Origin: Polaribacter cellanae
GTDB taxonomy: Bacteria; Bacteroidota; Bacteroidia; Flavobacteriales; Flavobacteriaceae
Length of the DNA: 64,000 nucleotides
Assembly (NCBI RefSeq): GCF_017569185.1
Contig: NZ_CP071869.1
Span: 868,001-932,000 of the forward strand
Reading direction: 5' to 3'
Shown one piece after another: positions 9,070 through 18,212 of this stretch (within the stretch, counting starts at the first letter, position 1; every line of letters begins with the position of its first letter). Below the pieces are notes generated by a model. It had not been told where the DNA came from. It did no database searches and worked only from the letters and a program-made list of their open reading frames with translations. Position numbers and translations under genes: made by a program.

Positions 9070-10149
9070 CTAAAGCTTAAAAATCTGATAAGGTTTATTA
9101 CTCTGCTTCACAATATTCTCTGTTCTTTCAGAATGCGTATCTGTAATAAAAATTTGTCCGAATTCGTCGTTATTTACCAATTCTATAATTTGTAAAACTC
9201 TGTTTTCATCTAATTTATCGAAAATATCGTCCAATAATAAAATAGGAATTACTTCCGATTGTTGTTTAATAAAATCAAACTGCGCCAACTTTAAAGCAAT
9301 TAAATACGATTTTTGCTGTCCTTGCGAACCAAATTTTTTAATTGGGTACTCTCCTATTTCAAAACTTAAATCGTCTTTATGAATTCCTGAAGTTGTGTAT
9401 TGTAAAATTTTATCTTTCTCTAAAGATTTTCGCATTAAATCTTGCATCGAAAAATCGTGTAACTGACTTTTATAAATTAAATTCACACGTTCTTTATTTC
9501 CTGATATAATTTGATATTTCTGGTTAAAAATAGGAATAAATTCCTCTAAAAAAGTTTTTCTAACCTCATAAATTTTAGATCCATAGTCAGAAAGTTGTTC
9601 ATCATAAACACTTAAATTTAAAGCATCGAACGTTCTATTGGCCGCGAAATATTTTAACAATGCATTTCGCTGACTCAACACCTTATTATACGCAATTAAA
9701 TCTTGTAAATATTTTTTGTTTTGCTGAGAAATTACACCATCTATAAATTTTCTTCTAGTATCACTACCTTCTGTAACCAAATCTCTATCTGCAGGAGAAA
9801 TAATAACCAATGGCAATTGCCCAATATGTTCCGAAAACTTATCGTAACTTTTTCCATTTCTTTTTAAAACCTTCTTTTGTCCTTTTTTTAAACTACAAAC
9901 AATTTTCTCGTTTCTATCCTTTAAAAGATAGTCTCCTTCTATCATAAAAAAACCTTCTCCATGTCTAATATTTTGTATTGCGACCGAATTAAAGTAACTT
10001 TTTGCAAAAGAAAGATAATAAATGGCGTCTAAAACATTGGTTTTACCAACACCATTGTCGCCCACAAAACAATTTATTTTCTGCTGAAAATCAAAAGATT
10101 GCGACTCAATATTTTTAAAATTAACCAAAGAAAGTTTCTGTAAATACAT
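9070..10149 (-). CDS. recF: DNA replication and repair protein RecF
   Basis: A 359-residue SMC-like ATPase. The Walker A motif is [18 protein letters not shown] near residue 29, the ABC-type signature region is [17 protein letters not shown] near 277, and Walker B is [15 protein letters not shown] near 309. Length and motif order are those of RecF, which loads RecA at single-strand gaps with RecO and RecR. It is transcribed away from the TPR-protein gene, and the DciA-like gene follows on the same strand. Confidence 0.97.
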   Translation of the reverse strand: MYLQKLSLVNFKNIESQSFDFQQKINCFVGDNGVGKTNVLDAIYYLSFAKSYFNSVAIQNIRHGEGFFMIEGDYLLKDRNEKIVCSLKKGQKKVLKRNGKSYDKFSEHIGQLPLVIISPADRDLVTEGSDTRRKFIDGVISQQNKKYLQDLIAYNKVLSQRNALLKYFAANRTFDALNLSVYDEQLSDYGSKIYEVRKTFLEEFIPIFNQKYQIISGNKERVNLIYKSQLHDFSMQDLMRKSLEKDKILQYTTSGIHKDDLSFEIGEYPIKKFGSQGQQKSYLIALKLAQFDFIKQQSEVIPILLLDDIFDKLDENRVLQIIELVNNDEFGQIFITDTHSERTENIVKQSNKPYQIFKL

Positions 10150-10232
10150 AAATAAAGAATGTTCTTAAAAACGATTTGCAAATTATTGAAAATTTTGCGA
10201 ATTATTGCCTTTTAAAATCCAATTAAAAAAAC

Positions 10233-10240
10233 TATTTTTG
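10233..10240 (+). promoter_or_regulatory. TAnnTTTG promoter element before the TPR gene
   Basis: TATTTTTG matches the Bacteroidota -7 consensus and lies 26 bases before the ATG at 10266. A good -33 element is not obvious; a TTG lies at 10205. Confidence 0.5.
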
Positions 10241-10265
10241 TCGCCACTAATTTTTTAAGTAAAAG

Positions 10266-11033
10266 ATGGCAACATACAAGAAGAAATACAAACCAGAAGG
10301 TAAAAAAGAGCAACAAGATGTTGACAATATGGAGAGTACAACTGCAGAAGTATTTAATACTTTAGACGAAACTGCCTCGAAATCCGAGCAATGGATAGAA
10401 AAAAACAGCAAACCGTTGTTTTACTCTTTAGTTGCAGCTGTTGTTATTTTCTTAGCTTATTTAGGGTATAACAAATATATTGTAGAGCCAAATGAATTGG
10501 AGGCCTCCAACGAATTGGCATTTCCAAGAAAATATTTCGACGAAGCTGCAACTGCAGGTTCTGGAATCGATTCTTTATTAAACTTAGGTTTAGAAGGTGT
10601 AGATGGAAAATATGGTTTTTTAGATATTGCAAATTCTTATAGCGGAACAGATGCTGGAAACTTAGCGAATTATTATGCTGGTGTTTCTTATTTACAATTA
10701 AAAAAATACGACAAAGCAATTGAGTATTTAAACAAATTCGATTCAAACGATGCCTTATTAGGTCCTGTTTCTTTAGGTGCCATTGGAGATGCTTTTGCAG
10801 ATATCAATCAGCCAGAAGACGCTTTAGATTATTACGAAAAAGCAGCGAATAAAAAAGAAAATTCATTTACAACTCCTTTATATTTATACAAAGCTGGTCA
10901 AACAGCAATGCAATTAAAGAAGTTCGATAAAGCTGAGTCGTTATTCACAAAAATTAAAGAAAACTACCCAAATTCAGATCAAGGTAGAGATGTAGAGAAA
11001 TTTATCTACGCAGCAAAATACGCTGGTAAATAG
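10266..11033 (+). CDS. Membrane-anchored tetratricopeptide-repeat protein
   Basis: A 255-residue protein with a charged cytoplasmic head (about 45 residues), one membrane helix (PLFYSLVAAVVIFLAYLGY) and an external domain with TPR-like units, for example NLANYYAGVSYLQLKKYDKA and PLYLYKAGQTAMQLKKFDKA. This layout resembles YfgM/BamD-like ancillary proteins that assist secretion or outer-membrane assembly. It precedes ribH, separated by a degenerate 7-bp repeat that starts at the stop codon. Exact partner unknown. Confidence 0.85.
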   Translation: MATYKKKYKPEGKKEQQDVDNMESTTAEVFNTLDETASKSEQWIEKNSKPLFYSLVAAVVIFLAYLGYNKYIVEPNELEASNELAFPRKYFDEAATAGSGIDSLLNLGLEGVDGKYGFLDIANSYSGTDAGNLANYYAGVSYLQLKKYDKAIEYLNKFDSNDALLGPVSLGAIGDAFADINQPEDALDYYEKAANKKENSFTTPLYLYKAGQTAMQLKKFDKAESLFTKIKENYPNSDQGRDVEKFIYAAKYAGK

Positions 11034-11103
11034 TATGCAGTATACAGTCTCAGTAAGCAGTAAACTTACTGTAAACTGCAACTGAAAACTGAAAACTAAA
11101 AAT
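11034..11103. repeat. Degenerate heptamer repeat between the TPR gene and ribH
   Basis: Directly after the stop codon come words such as GCAGTAT, ACAGTCT and GCAGTAA, then the inverse type ACTGAAA repeated twice. The two halves are roughly inverted copies (CAGT then ACTG), so the RNA could fold. The tract ends two bases before the ribH start. Confidence 0.75.
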
Positions 11104-11104
11104 T

Positions 11105-11611
11105 ATGGCTACAACCAATTTATCTTATTACGATAAAGCAACAATCCCAAATGCGAAATCTTTTCGATTTGGGATTGTTGTTTCTGAATGGAATCCAGAA
11201 ATTACAAAAAACTTACAAAAAGGAGCAATCGAAACTTTAATCGACTGTGGTGCTTCCAAAGAAAATATTATTTCTTGGGAAGTTCCTGGAAGTTTCGAAT
11301 TGGTTTTTGGTTGCAAAAAAATGATTCAATCGCAACAAGTAGATGCCATTATTGCCATTGGAAATGTTATTCAAGGTGAAACCAAACATTTCGACTTTGT
11401 TTGTGAAGGCGTTACCCAAGGAATTGTAGATTTAAATATAAAATACGATGTTCCTGTTATTTTCTGTGTCTTAACAGATAATACCAAACAACAATCTTTA
11501 GAAAGATCTGGTGGTAAATTAGGGAATAAAGGAATAGAATGTGCTGTTGCTGCTGTAAAAATGGCGGCTCTAAGAAACATTAACAGAAGTAAAGAAAACA
11601 TTGGTTTTTAA
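11105..11611 (+). CDS. ribH: 6,7-dimethyl-8-ribityllumazine synthase
   Basis: A 168-residue lumazine synthase, the penultimate enzyme of riboflavin synthesis, which joins ribityl-amino-uracil and dihydroxybutanone phosphate. Motifs: FGIVVSEWNPEIT near residue 22 (substrate Trp), VPGSFELVFGCKK near 62, GNVIQGETKHFDFVCE near 88 with the catalytic His, and FCVLTDNTKQQSLERSG near 119. Length is normal. It stands apart from other rib genes, next to a small conserved membrane-protein gene and mutL, an arrangement I associate with Flavobacteriaceae. Confidence 0.97.
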   Translation: MATTNLSYYDKATIPNAKSFRFGIVVSEWNPEITKNLQKGAIETLIDCGASKENIISWEVPGSFELVFGCKKMIQSQQVDAIIAIGNVIQGETKHFDFVCEGVTQGIVDLNIKYDVPVIFCVLTDNTKQQSLERSGGKLGNKGIECAVAAVKMAALRNINRSKENIGF

Positions 11612-11808
11612 AACTTTTCACTTTCCTTCAAGGTTTTTTATAAAATATTCCTTTGCAAACTCTACTAAAAAGTTACACAAATAATTTAAGAATACTTTTA
11701 GCATCAATCTTTGAGAAATTCCTTTAATTTCTTTAAATTTGAAATGCTTTAAAATTGGTACAGAAATTGATTTATCAGAATTAATATTCACCAATTATTT
11801 CTAAAACT

Positions 11809-12084
11809 ATGGGATTTTTAAAACGTACAAACAAAAAATTTGATTATCAACCTCGTTATTATAAAGGAGAAGGAAACCCTTTTAAAATCGAGCACAAACT
11901 AGATCAGTTTAGAAAAACTGCAGGAAAAAATAAAGGAATTAAAGGCAAGTTTAACGACGCTTTCGACGATTTAAAAAATTCGGACAAAAGTGTAAACAAA
12001 ACACTTTTAATAATTATTGCTGTTTTAGTACTAATTTTTTTATACATCATCGATTTCGATTTATCCATATTTACTAGAAATTAA
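11809..12084 (+). CDS. Small basic protein with C-terminal membrane anchor
   Basis: A 91-residue protein: a basic, Tyr-rich soluble head (RYYKGEGNPFKIEHKLDQF) and a single C-terminal membrane helix (TLLIIIAVLVLIFLYII). Homologues next to ribH in flavobacteria are often labelled riboflavin synthase subunit beta, apparently by position only; nothing in this sequence supports that enzymatic role. Its stop codon overlaps the mutL start by one base, so it heads the mutL-rhomboid operon. Confidence 0.75.
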   Translation: MGFLKRTNKKFDYQPRYYKGEGNPFKIEHKLDQFRKTAGKNKGIKGKFNDAFDDLKNSDKSVNKTLLIIIAVLVLIFLYIIDFDLSIFTRN

Positions 12085-13898
12085 TGTCAGACATTATTCA
12101 ACTTTTACCAGATCATGTTGCCAACCAAATTGCAGCAGGAGAGGTCGTACAACGTCCAGCTTCTGTTGTAAAAGAATTGCTAGAAAATGCAATTGATGCT
12201 GGTGCAACTAATATTACATTATTACTAAAAGACGCTGGTAAAACGCTAATTCAAGTTATAGATAATGGCAAAGGAATGAGTGCCACAGATGCAAGAATGT
12301 GTTTCGAAAGACATGCAACCTCTAAAATACAAAAAGCGGAAGATTTATTTAATTTGTGCACTAAAGGTTTTCGTGGAGAAGCACTTGCCTCAATCGCTGC
12401 AATTGCGCATGTTGAATTAAAAACGAAGCAAAAAGACGAAGAATTAGGCACTTGTATTAAAGTTGAAGGTAGCAAAGTTGTTGCACAAGATTTTATTTCT
12501 ACAAGTGAAGGCACAAGTTTGGCGGTTAAAAACTTGTTTTACAACATTCCTGCAAGACGAAATTTTTTAAAATCGGATACTGTTGAAACAAGACATATTA
12601 TAGACGAGTTTCAAAGAGTAGCTTTGGCACATCCAAATATTACTTTTTTATTACACCATAACAACAACGAGGTGTATCATTTAAAAGGAAGCAATCTTAG
12701 AAAACGAATTGTTGCGGTTTTTGGAGCTAAAATGAATGAAAAATTAGTTCCAATAGACGAAACTACAGACATTCTTAAAATTGAAGGATTTGTTGCAAAA
12801 CCAGAATTTTCGAAACGAAAACGTGGCGAACAATTCTTTTTTGTAAACGATCGATTTATAAAAAGTTCGTATTTAAATCACGCAGTTGTAAATGCCTTCG
12901 ATGGTTTGTTAGAACAAGGAGCACATCCCTCCTATTTTTTATATTTAACGGTTCCTACAAGTTCTATTGACATCAATATTCACCCTACAAAAACCGAAAT
13001 AAAGTTCGATAACGAAAAAGCATTGTATGCCATGTTAAGAGCCACTGTAAAGCACAGTTTAGGGCAATACAATGTGGCACCCGTTTTAGATTTTAATAGA
13101 GATGCGAATTTAGATACTCCTTATAGTTTTAAATCGAATGGAAAAAAAGCGAGTGTTCCTAAAATTTCTGTAAATCCAGATTTTAATCCGTTTAAAGAAG
13201 AACAGAAAAAAGAAAACAATTTTCCATTTAAAAGAGGGAAAAATACCCAAAGTTGGGAATCTTTATATACTTCTGTAGATACAATTGAACAAACTCCACA
13301 AGAGAATTTGTTTCAACATCAAGAAGAAGCAAAAGCGCAGAAAACATTTCAAATACAGCGTAAATATGTGCTGAGTTCCATAAAATCTGGAGTGGTTTTA
13401 ATCAACCAATCTTTGGCACACCAACGTGTTTTATACGAACAATTTTTAGAAAGTATTACCGTTAAAGAAGCAAACAGTCAGCAATTATTATTTCCTGTGA
13501 AAATTGCATTTTCATCTGCAGAAATAGAAATGATTTACACGATTAAAACCGAATTAGAAAATGCAGGTTTTTCGTTTGATGAATTTACAAAAGACAGTGT
13601 AACCATTAAGGGAATTCCGGTTTCGGTAACCGAAAGTAAAATTACCATCATTTTAGAAGAATTGCTAAATGATATCGATTTGGAAGTGCCAGATGCGAGT
13701 TTTAGTCATTTTGATGTAATGGCAAAATCATTCGCCAAAACATTGTCCATAAAAACAGGCACATTATTATCCGAAAAAGAGCAAGAAGGTTTGGTTAACG
13801 ACTTGTTTTCGTGTAAAGAACCAACGATTTCTCCTTTTGGAAAAGCAACTTTTAAAACATTAACAATCCACGAAATCGATAATTTATTCAATAGCTAA
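12084..13898 (+). CDS. mutL: DNA mismatch repair protein MutL
   Basis: A 604-residue MutL. The GHKL ATPase domain is intact: ENAIDAGATNI, DNGKGM near residue 58, TKGFRGEALASIAAIA near 93 and NVHP-like INIHPTKTEIKF near 297. The C-terminal dimerisation domain is present, but the nicking site of endonuclease-type MutL (DQHAxxExxxxE) reads NQSLAHQRVLYE here, and the CPHGRP block reads SPFGKA, so metal ligands are missing. It therefore resembles non-nicking MutL. It is translationally coupled to the small gene upstream, and a rhomboid gene follows after two bases. Confidence 0.96.
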   Translation: MSDIIQLLPDHVANQIAAGEVVQRPASVVKELLENAIDAGATNITLLLKDAGKTLIQVIDNGKGMSATDARMCFERHATSKIQKAEDLFNLCTKGFRGEALASIAAIAHVELKTKQKDEELGTCIKVEGSKVVAQDFISTSEGTSLAVKNLFYNIPARRNFLKSDTVETRHIIDEFQRVALAHPNITFLLHHNNNEVYHLKGSNLRKRIVAVFGAKMNEKLVPIDETTDILKIEGFVAKPEFSKRKRGEQFFFVNDRFIKSSYLNHAVVNAFDGLLEQGAHPSYFLYLTVPTSSIDINIHPTKTEIKFDNEKALYAMLRATVKHSLGQYNVAPVLDFNRDANLDTPYSFKSNGKKASVPKISVNPDFNPFKEEQKKENNFPFKRGKNTQSWESLYTSVDTIEQTPQENLFQHQEEAKAQKTFQIQRKYVLSSIKSGVVLINQSLAHQRVLYEQFLESITVKEANSQQLLFPVKIAFSSAEIEMIYTIKTELENAGFSFDEFTKDSVTIKGIPVSVTESKITIILEELLNDIDLEVPDASFSHFDVMAKSFAKTLSIKTGTLLSEKEQEGLVNDLFSCKEPTISPFGKATFKTLTIHEIDNLFNS

Positions 13899-13900
13899 AT

Positions 13901-14635
13901 ATGAATCTTAAACTTACAGACGCCATAAAGCATCTAATTATAATTAACGTAATTGTTTTTATTGCACCACAATTATTAAAATTAGATTTTACCAATATTT
14001 TGGCATTGCATTTCCCCAAAAACGAACATTTTGGCATTTGGCAATATGTAACACACATGTTTATGCATGGAAGTTTCGCTCATATTCTATTTAACATGTA
14101 TGGTTTGTGGGCATTTGGAACACCTTTAGAACAAATGTGGGGAAAGAAAAAATTCTTATTTTTCTTTTTTTCAGCAGGAATTGGTGCAGGTCTAATTTAT
14201 ACTTTGGTTAATTATTATCAGTTTAATGGAATTTATGAACTTTTTGTTAATGCTGGTTTAAACCCCGATGAAATTTTATCAATATTAAAAAAAGGAAACA
14301 CTAATGATGCTAGAGTTGTAGCCGCAATTACACAAGAGCAATTCAATAAAATTTCTATGCTTTACAATACACCTGCAGTTGGAGCTTCTGGAGCAGTTTA
14401 TGGAGTTTTGGTAGCTTTTGGTTTGTATTTTAAAGATGCTAAATTGGCTTTAATCTTTTTCCCAGTTCCAATCGCTGCAAAATACTTTATTCCAATAATG
14501 ATTTTAGGAGATTTATTCTTTGGAATGACAAAATATTCTATTGGAAACATAGCACATTTTGCACACGTTGGTGGAGCATTAATCGGTTTTTTAATCGCTT
14601 GGTATTGGAAAAAAAATCAATTTAAAACAAATTAA
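13901..14635 (+). CDS. Rhomboid family intramembrane serine protease (first copy)
   Basis: A 244-residue multi-helix protein. HMFMHGSFAHILFNMYGLW near residue 51 is the rhomboid HxxxN helix, GASGAVYGVLVAFG near 164 holds the catalytic Ser (GxSG), and the HFAHVGGALIGF helix near 216 holds the catalytic His. It cleaves membrane proteins within or near their membrane helices. An insertion of about 50 residues between helices 3 and 4 is typical of Bacteroidota rhomboids. The next gene, overlapping by one base, is a second rhomboid. Confidence 0.93.
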   Translation: MNLKLTDAIKHLIIINVIVFIAPQLLKLDFTNILALHFPKNEHFGIWQYVTHMFMHGSFAHILFNMYGLWAFGTPLEQMWGKKKFLFFFFSAGIGAGLIYTLVNYYQFNGIYELFVNAGLNPDEILSILKKGNTNDARVVAAITQEQFNKISMLYNTPAVGASGAVYGVLVAFGLYFKDAKLALIFFPVPIAAKYFIPIMILGDLFFGMTKYSIGNIAHFAHVGGALIGFLIAWYWKKNQFKTN

Positions 14636-15489
14636 TGAGTTTTATAAACGAAATAAAATCACGTTATAAAGGTGGAAATATTGTAGAAAAATTAATCTAC
14701 ATAAACATTGCTGTTTTTGTTATTACTTTATTATCGAAAGTTTTTTTTAAATTATATAAGAATAATACCAATTATATTATGGAGTGGTTTTCATTAAGAC
14801 CATATGCTTCAGAATTATTAGTAAAACCATGGTCAATTATTTCATACGGATTTTTACATGATGGTTTCATACATATTATTTTCAATCTTATTGCATTGTA
14901 TTATATTGGAAATTTATTTATTCAGTATTTTACACAAAAGCAATTACTTAATTTTTATATTTTAGGAACATTATTTGGAGGTCTTTTGTTTGTATTAAGT
15001 TATAATTATTTTCCACTTTTTGAAGATAGATTTGTTCCTTTAGTAGGAGCTTCAGCAGGAATTTCTGCTATTTTTATAGGAATAGCGACATATATGCCTA
15101 ACTATCAATTAAAAATTCCTTTAATTGGTTTTATAAAAGTTTGGCATTTGGCAGCAATTTGGGTTGGTTTCGACGTTTTAGGCTTAATTGGAAACAATGC
15201 TGGTGGAAATTTCGCACATTTAGGTGGAAGTTTATTCGGTTTTTTATATGTTTACAAAGCAAGTAATAAAGAATTAAATCTTTGGGGAACCTTTTCATCT
15301 TGGTTCGAAAAGAAAGAAAAACCGTTAAAAACGGTGCATAAATCTGGAAAGAAAAAACAAAGTACAGTTAAAAATAATACACCTAATCAGCAACAAATAG
15401 ATGCAATTTTAGATAAGATTAGCAAATCTGGTTACGATACCTTAACCAAATCCGAAAAAGAATTTTTATTTAAACAAGGTAAAAGATAG
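14635..15489 (+). CDS. Rhomboid family intramembrane serine protease (second copy)
   Basis: A 284-residue rhomboid: HDGFIHIIFNLIALYYIG near residue 80, GASAGISAIFIGIA near 141 with the catalytic Ser, and NFAHLGGSLFGFLY near 195 with the catalytic His. A basic cytoplasmic tail of about 75 residues ends in a helical segment (QQIDAILDKISKSGYDTL) that resembles the C-terminal DUF6576-type tail found in flavobacterial rhomboids. It overlaps the first rhomboid by one base and the EEP gene follows directly, so all are one operon. Confidence 0.93.
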   Translation: MSFINEIKSRYKGGNIVEKLIYINIAVFVITLLSKVFFKLYKNNTNYIMEWFSLRPYASELLVKPWSIISYGFLHDGFIHIIFNLIALYYIGNLFIQYFTQKQLLNFYILGTLFGGLLFVLSYNYFPLFEDRFVPLVGASAGISAIFIGIATYMPNYQLKIPLIGFIKVWHLAAIWVGFDVLGLIGNNAGGNFAHLGGSLFGFLYVYKASNKELNLWGTFSSWFEKKEKPLKTVHKSGKKKQSTVKNNTPNQQQIDAILDKISKSGYDTLTKSEKEFLFKQGKR

Positions 15490-15490
15490 T

Positions 15491-16498
15491 ATGAAAAACT
15501 TATCCTTTTTAGACAAGATTTTCTATTTACTAAATTCGTTGCTAGCAACCTTATTGCTTTTATCGTATTTATTGCCTTTTATCTCTCCAAGTACTATTCC
15601 ATTTTTTGCTGTTTTAAGTCTATTTGTACCTGTTTTAATCATAATTAACCTTGTTTTCTTTATTTATTGGTTAATCAAGCTGAAAAAACAAGCATTTTTA
15701 TCGGTATTTGTTTTAATCATTGGTTGGTTTTTTTCTTCGCCATTTTATAAAATATCTAGTAGAAATTCTTATTTAAACAGCGATTTAAAAGTAATGAGTT
15801 ACAATGTAAAAGCATTCGATTTATTTACCAATAAAAAAGATTCTACATCCAATACTGGTTACGATTTTATTACTGATAAAAATCCAGATATTTTAGCGAT
15901 TCAAGAATATTATCAATCTACAAAAATTCACCTTTCTTACCCTTATAAATTTATCAAAAGAAAAAATGACAAGGGAAAATTTGGAATGGCAATTTATTCT
16001 AAATATAAAATTATAAATTCTGGTTCATTAGATTTTAAAGGAACTTCTAATAATATTATTTATGTGGATGTTGTTAAGAAAAAAGACACCATTCGTATTT
16101 ATAATTTGCATTTAGAATCGTTAAGGATTAAACCAAATGAAGAAAATTTCGGTGAAGAAAATTCTGAAAAATTATTAAAAAGGGTTACGAACTCTTTTGA
16201 AAAACAAGCCGAACAAACCAAGCTATTTTTAACACATGAACAAAAATGGCAAGGCAAAAAAATTATATGTGGCGATTTTAACAACACTGCTTACTCTTGG
16301 GTGTACAACCAAATTGCAGAACATAAAAAAGATGCTTTTATAATAGCAGGCCAAGGTTTAGGAAAAACATTTAACTATTGGTTTCCTATGAGAATCGATT
16401 TTATTTTAACGGATGAAAATGCGATTATAAACCAGTTTAAATCTTTTTCCGAAGAATATTCCGACCACTTTCCTATTCAGGCGAAAGTTAATTGGTAA
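15491..16498 (+). CDS. Membrane-anchored endonuclease/exonuclease/phosphatase family protein
   Basis: A 335-residue protein with about three N-terminal membrane helices (residues 10-85) followed by an EEP-fold domain. Catalytic landmarks are MSYNVKAF (metal Asn), DILAIQEYY (catalytic Glu), IYNLHLES, CGDFNNTAYSW (Asp/Asn) and YSDHFPI (Asp-His at the end). The family includes nucleases and sphingomyelinase- or inositol-phosphatase-like enzymes; the membrane anchor suggests an extracytoplasmic lipid or phosphoester substrate. It is the last gene of the mutL-rhomboid operon. Confidence 0.88.
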   Translation: MKNLSFLDKIFYLLNSLLATLLLLSYLLPFISPSTIPFFAVLSLFVPVLIIINLVFFIYWLIKLKKQAFLSVFVLIIGWFFSSPFYKISSRNSYLNSDLKVMSYNVKAFDLFTNKKDSTSNTGYDFITDKNPDILAIQEYYQSTKIHLSYPYKFIKRKNDKGKFGMAIYSKYKIINSGSLDFKGTSNNIIYVDVVKKKDTIRIYNLHLESLRIKPNEENFGEENSEKLLKRVTNSFEKQAEQTKLFLTHEQKWQGKKIICGDFNNTAYSWVYNQIAEHKKDAFIIAGQGLGKTFNYWFPMRIDFILTDENAIINQFKSFSEEYSDHFPIQAKVNW

Positions 16499-16534
16499 GA
16501 TTCTTTTATATTCGCAAATAAAAGAACATTTTCT

Positions 16535-17677
16535 ATGCAACATTTTCAAGTAGCAATTATTGGTAGTGGACCTTCTGGAGCATCCACAGCTTTTCATTTA
16601 GGTAAAAAAGGAATTTCTACTGTAATTATAGAAAAAGAAACATTACCTCGTTATAAAACGTGTGGTGGTGGCTTTGTAAATCGTGGAAAAAAAGACATGC
16701 CTTTTGATATTTCTGAGGTAATAGAACGTGAGTTTTTTGAGGTTGACAGTTATTTTAACAATGGTAAAATACACTATAAATCTGGAAAAGACACTCCAAT
16801 TGTTACGATGATAATGCGTGATGCTTTCGATAATTTAATTGTAGAGAAAGCAAAAGAATTTGGTGTTACTTTATTAGAGAATCATACTTTAAAAAATATC
16901 GGTTTCAAAGATGACAAAGCAATTTTAGAAACTTCACAAGGAGAAATTTCCGCAGATTTTGTAATTGCAGCAGATGGTGTTTTAAGTCCGACTGCAAAAA
17001 TGGCGGGTTGGAAAGAAGAAACTCGAAAACTAATACCTGCCTTAGAATATGAAGTTGAAGTTTCTAAGGAAGATTTTAAACGACTTTCAAAACAGGTTCG
17101 TTTCGATATTGATGCTGTTCCTTTTGGATATGCTTGGAGTTTTCCTAAGAAAAATCATCTTTCGTTAGGTGTTTTAACAACTAAAAAAGGAAAAATTAAT
17201 TTAAAAGAATACTACAAAAAATACTTAAAATCACTTGGAATTAAAGAAATTATAAAAGAAGATGCACATGGTTTTCAAATTCCGATTGCACCAAGAACCG
17301 ATGGTTTTGTAAAAAACAATGTTTTTTTAATTGGAGATGCTGCAGGTTTTGCAGAACCAATAACTGCAGAAGGAATTTCTAATGCCATTTTAAGTGGAAA
17401 ATATGTAGCAGATGCCATTATAGAAAGTGATTTAAACAAAGAGAAAACAGAAAAATTATACATAGAAAAACTAAATATTAAATTGTTGCCTGAATTAAAA
17501 TCGGGTGTTATTTTATCTAAATTCTTTTACAATAATAATGCTGTAAGAAATTACATCCTTAAAAATCATGGTCAGCATTTTAACGATTTAATGGTCGATA
17601 TTTTACATGGAGATAAGCCTTTTCCAACAAATGTTTCTAAAAAATTAAAGGCTAAGATTAAAGAGAAGTTATTTTAG
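16535..17677 (+). CDS. Geranylgeranyl-reductase-like FAD-dependent oxidoreductase
   Basis: A 380-residue flavoprotein. The dinucleotide motif is GSGPSGASTAFHLGKKG at residue 9, followed by ETLPRYKTCGGG (family signature with Cys), and the second FAD motif is LIGDAAGFAEPITAEGI near 263. These mark the geranylgeranyl reductase / digeranylgeranylglycerophospholipid reductase family, which saturates isoprenoid chains. The precise substrate in flavobacteria (menaquinone side chain, carotenoid or other) is not shown by the sequence. Confidence 0.88.
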   Translation: MQHFQVAIIGSGPSGASTAFHLGKKGISTVIIEKETLPRYKTCGGGFVNRGKKDMPFDISEVIEREFFEVDSYFNNGKIHYKSGKDTPIVTMIMRDAFDNLIVEKAKEFGVTLLENHTLKNIGFKDDKAILETSQGEISADFVIAADGVLSPTAKMAGWKEETRKLIPALEYEVEVSKEDFKRLSKQVRFDIDAVPFGYAWSFPKKNHLSLGVLTTKKGKINLKEYYKKYLKSLGIKEIIKEDAHGFQIPIAPRTDGFVKNNVFLIGDAAGFAEPITAEGISNAILSGKYVADAIIESDLNKEKTEKLYIEKLNIKLLPELKSGVILSKFFYNNNAVRNYILKNHGQHFNDLMVDILHGDKPFPTNVSKKLKAKIKEKLF

Positions 17678-17894
17678 ATTTTTATCGCAAAGACGTAAAA
17701 TTGCAAAGTTGAATGCTCTAAACTGTAAGAGGAAACAGCCAACTAAAAACTGCTACTGAAAACTATTTTAACCACATAGGAACATAGAAAACATAGTATT
17801 GTTGCTCACATTATAACTGTAAACTGCTACTGAAAACTGAAGACTGAAGACTGAAGACTGAAGACTGAAGACTGAAGACTGCTAACTAAAAAAT
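17678..17894. repeat. Intergenic degenerate repeats including ACTGAAG heptamers
   Basis: This stretch holds several flavobacterial filler repeats: CGCAAAGACG/TTGCAAAG words near 17685, CACATAGGAACATAG near 17770, and from about 17821 a run of ACTGNNN heptamers ending in five copies of ACTGAAG (to 17881). A similar AACTGC/ACTGAAA motif occurs at 17745. No gene is visible. Confidence 0.8.
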
Positions 17895-18212
17895 TCACTT
17901 TTCAAAACCATATTCTCGTTCTACTTTACAGATTCGTAATTGGTATTTTTTATACCATTTTTCTCTTCCTAAATTTCTGGCTGCTGTATGTTCGAAATTA
18001 TTTTTCCAAGCAACAATATCTTCTAAAGTTTGCCAATAAGAAACGGTTATTCCTATTTCGTTTCTGGCAGATTCTATGCCTAAATACCCTTTTTGTTTTT
18101 GGGCAAGTTTTTCCATTTTTTCTGTCATTTCTAAATACCCAGAAATATTTTTAGCTAAAATTGTGGAAAAAATTACGGCATAATAAGGTGGCGTTAATTG
18201 ATCTTCTATCAT
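17895..18212 (-). CDS. Antibiotic biosynthesis monooxygenase-like (ABM) protein
   Basis: A 105-residue dimeric alpha/beta-barrel protein of the ABM superfamily: YYAVIFSTIL first strand, KQKGYLGIESARNEIGITVSYWQT core with the family Glu and Trp, and LEDIVAWKNNFEHTAARN near residue 65. Members are small cofactor-free oxygenases or haem-degrading relatives, mostly of unknown substrate. Its ATG overlaps the stop of the upstream acetyltransferase gene by four bases, so the two are coupled. Confidence 0.85.
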   Translation of the reverse strand: MIEDQLTPPYYAVIFSTILAKNISGYLEMTEKMEKLAQKQKGYLGIESARNEIGITVSYWQTLEDIVAWKNNFEHTAARNLGREKWYKKYQLRICKVEREYGFEK

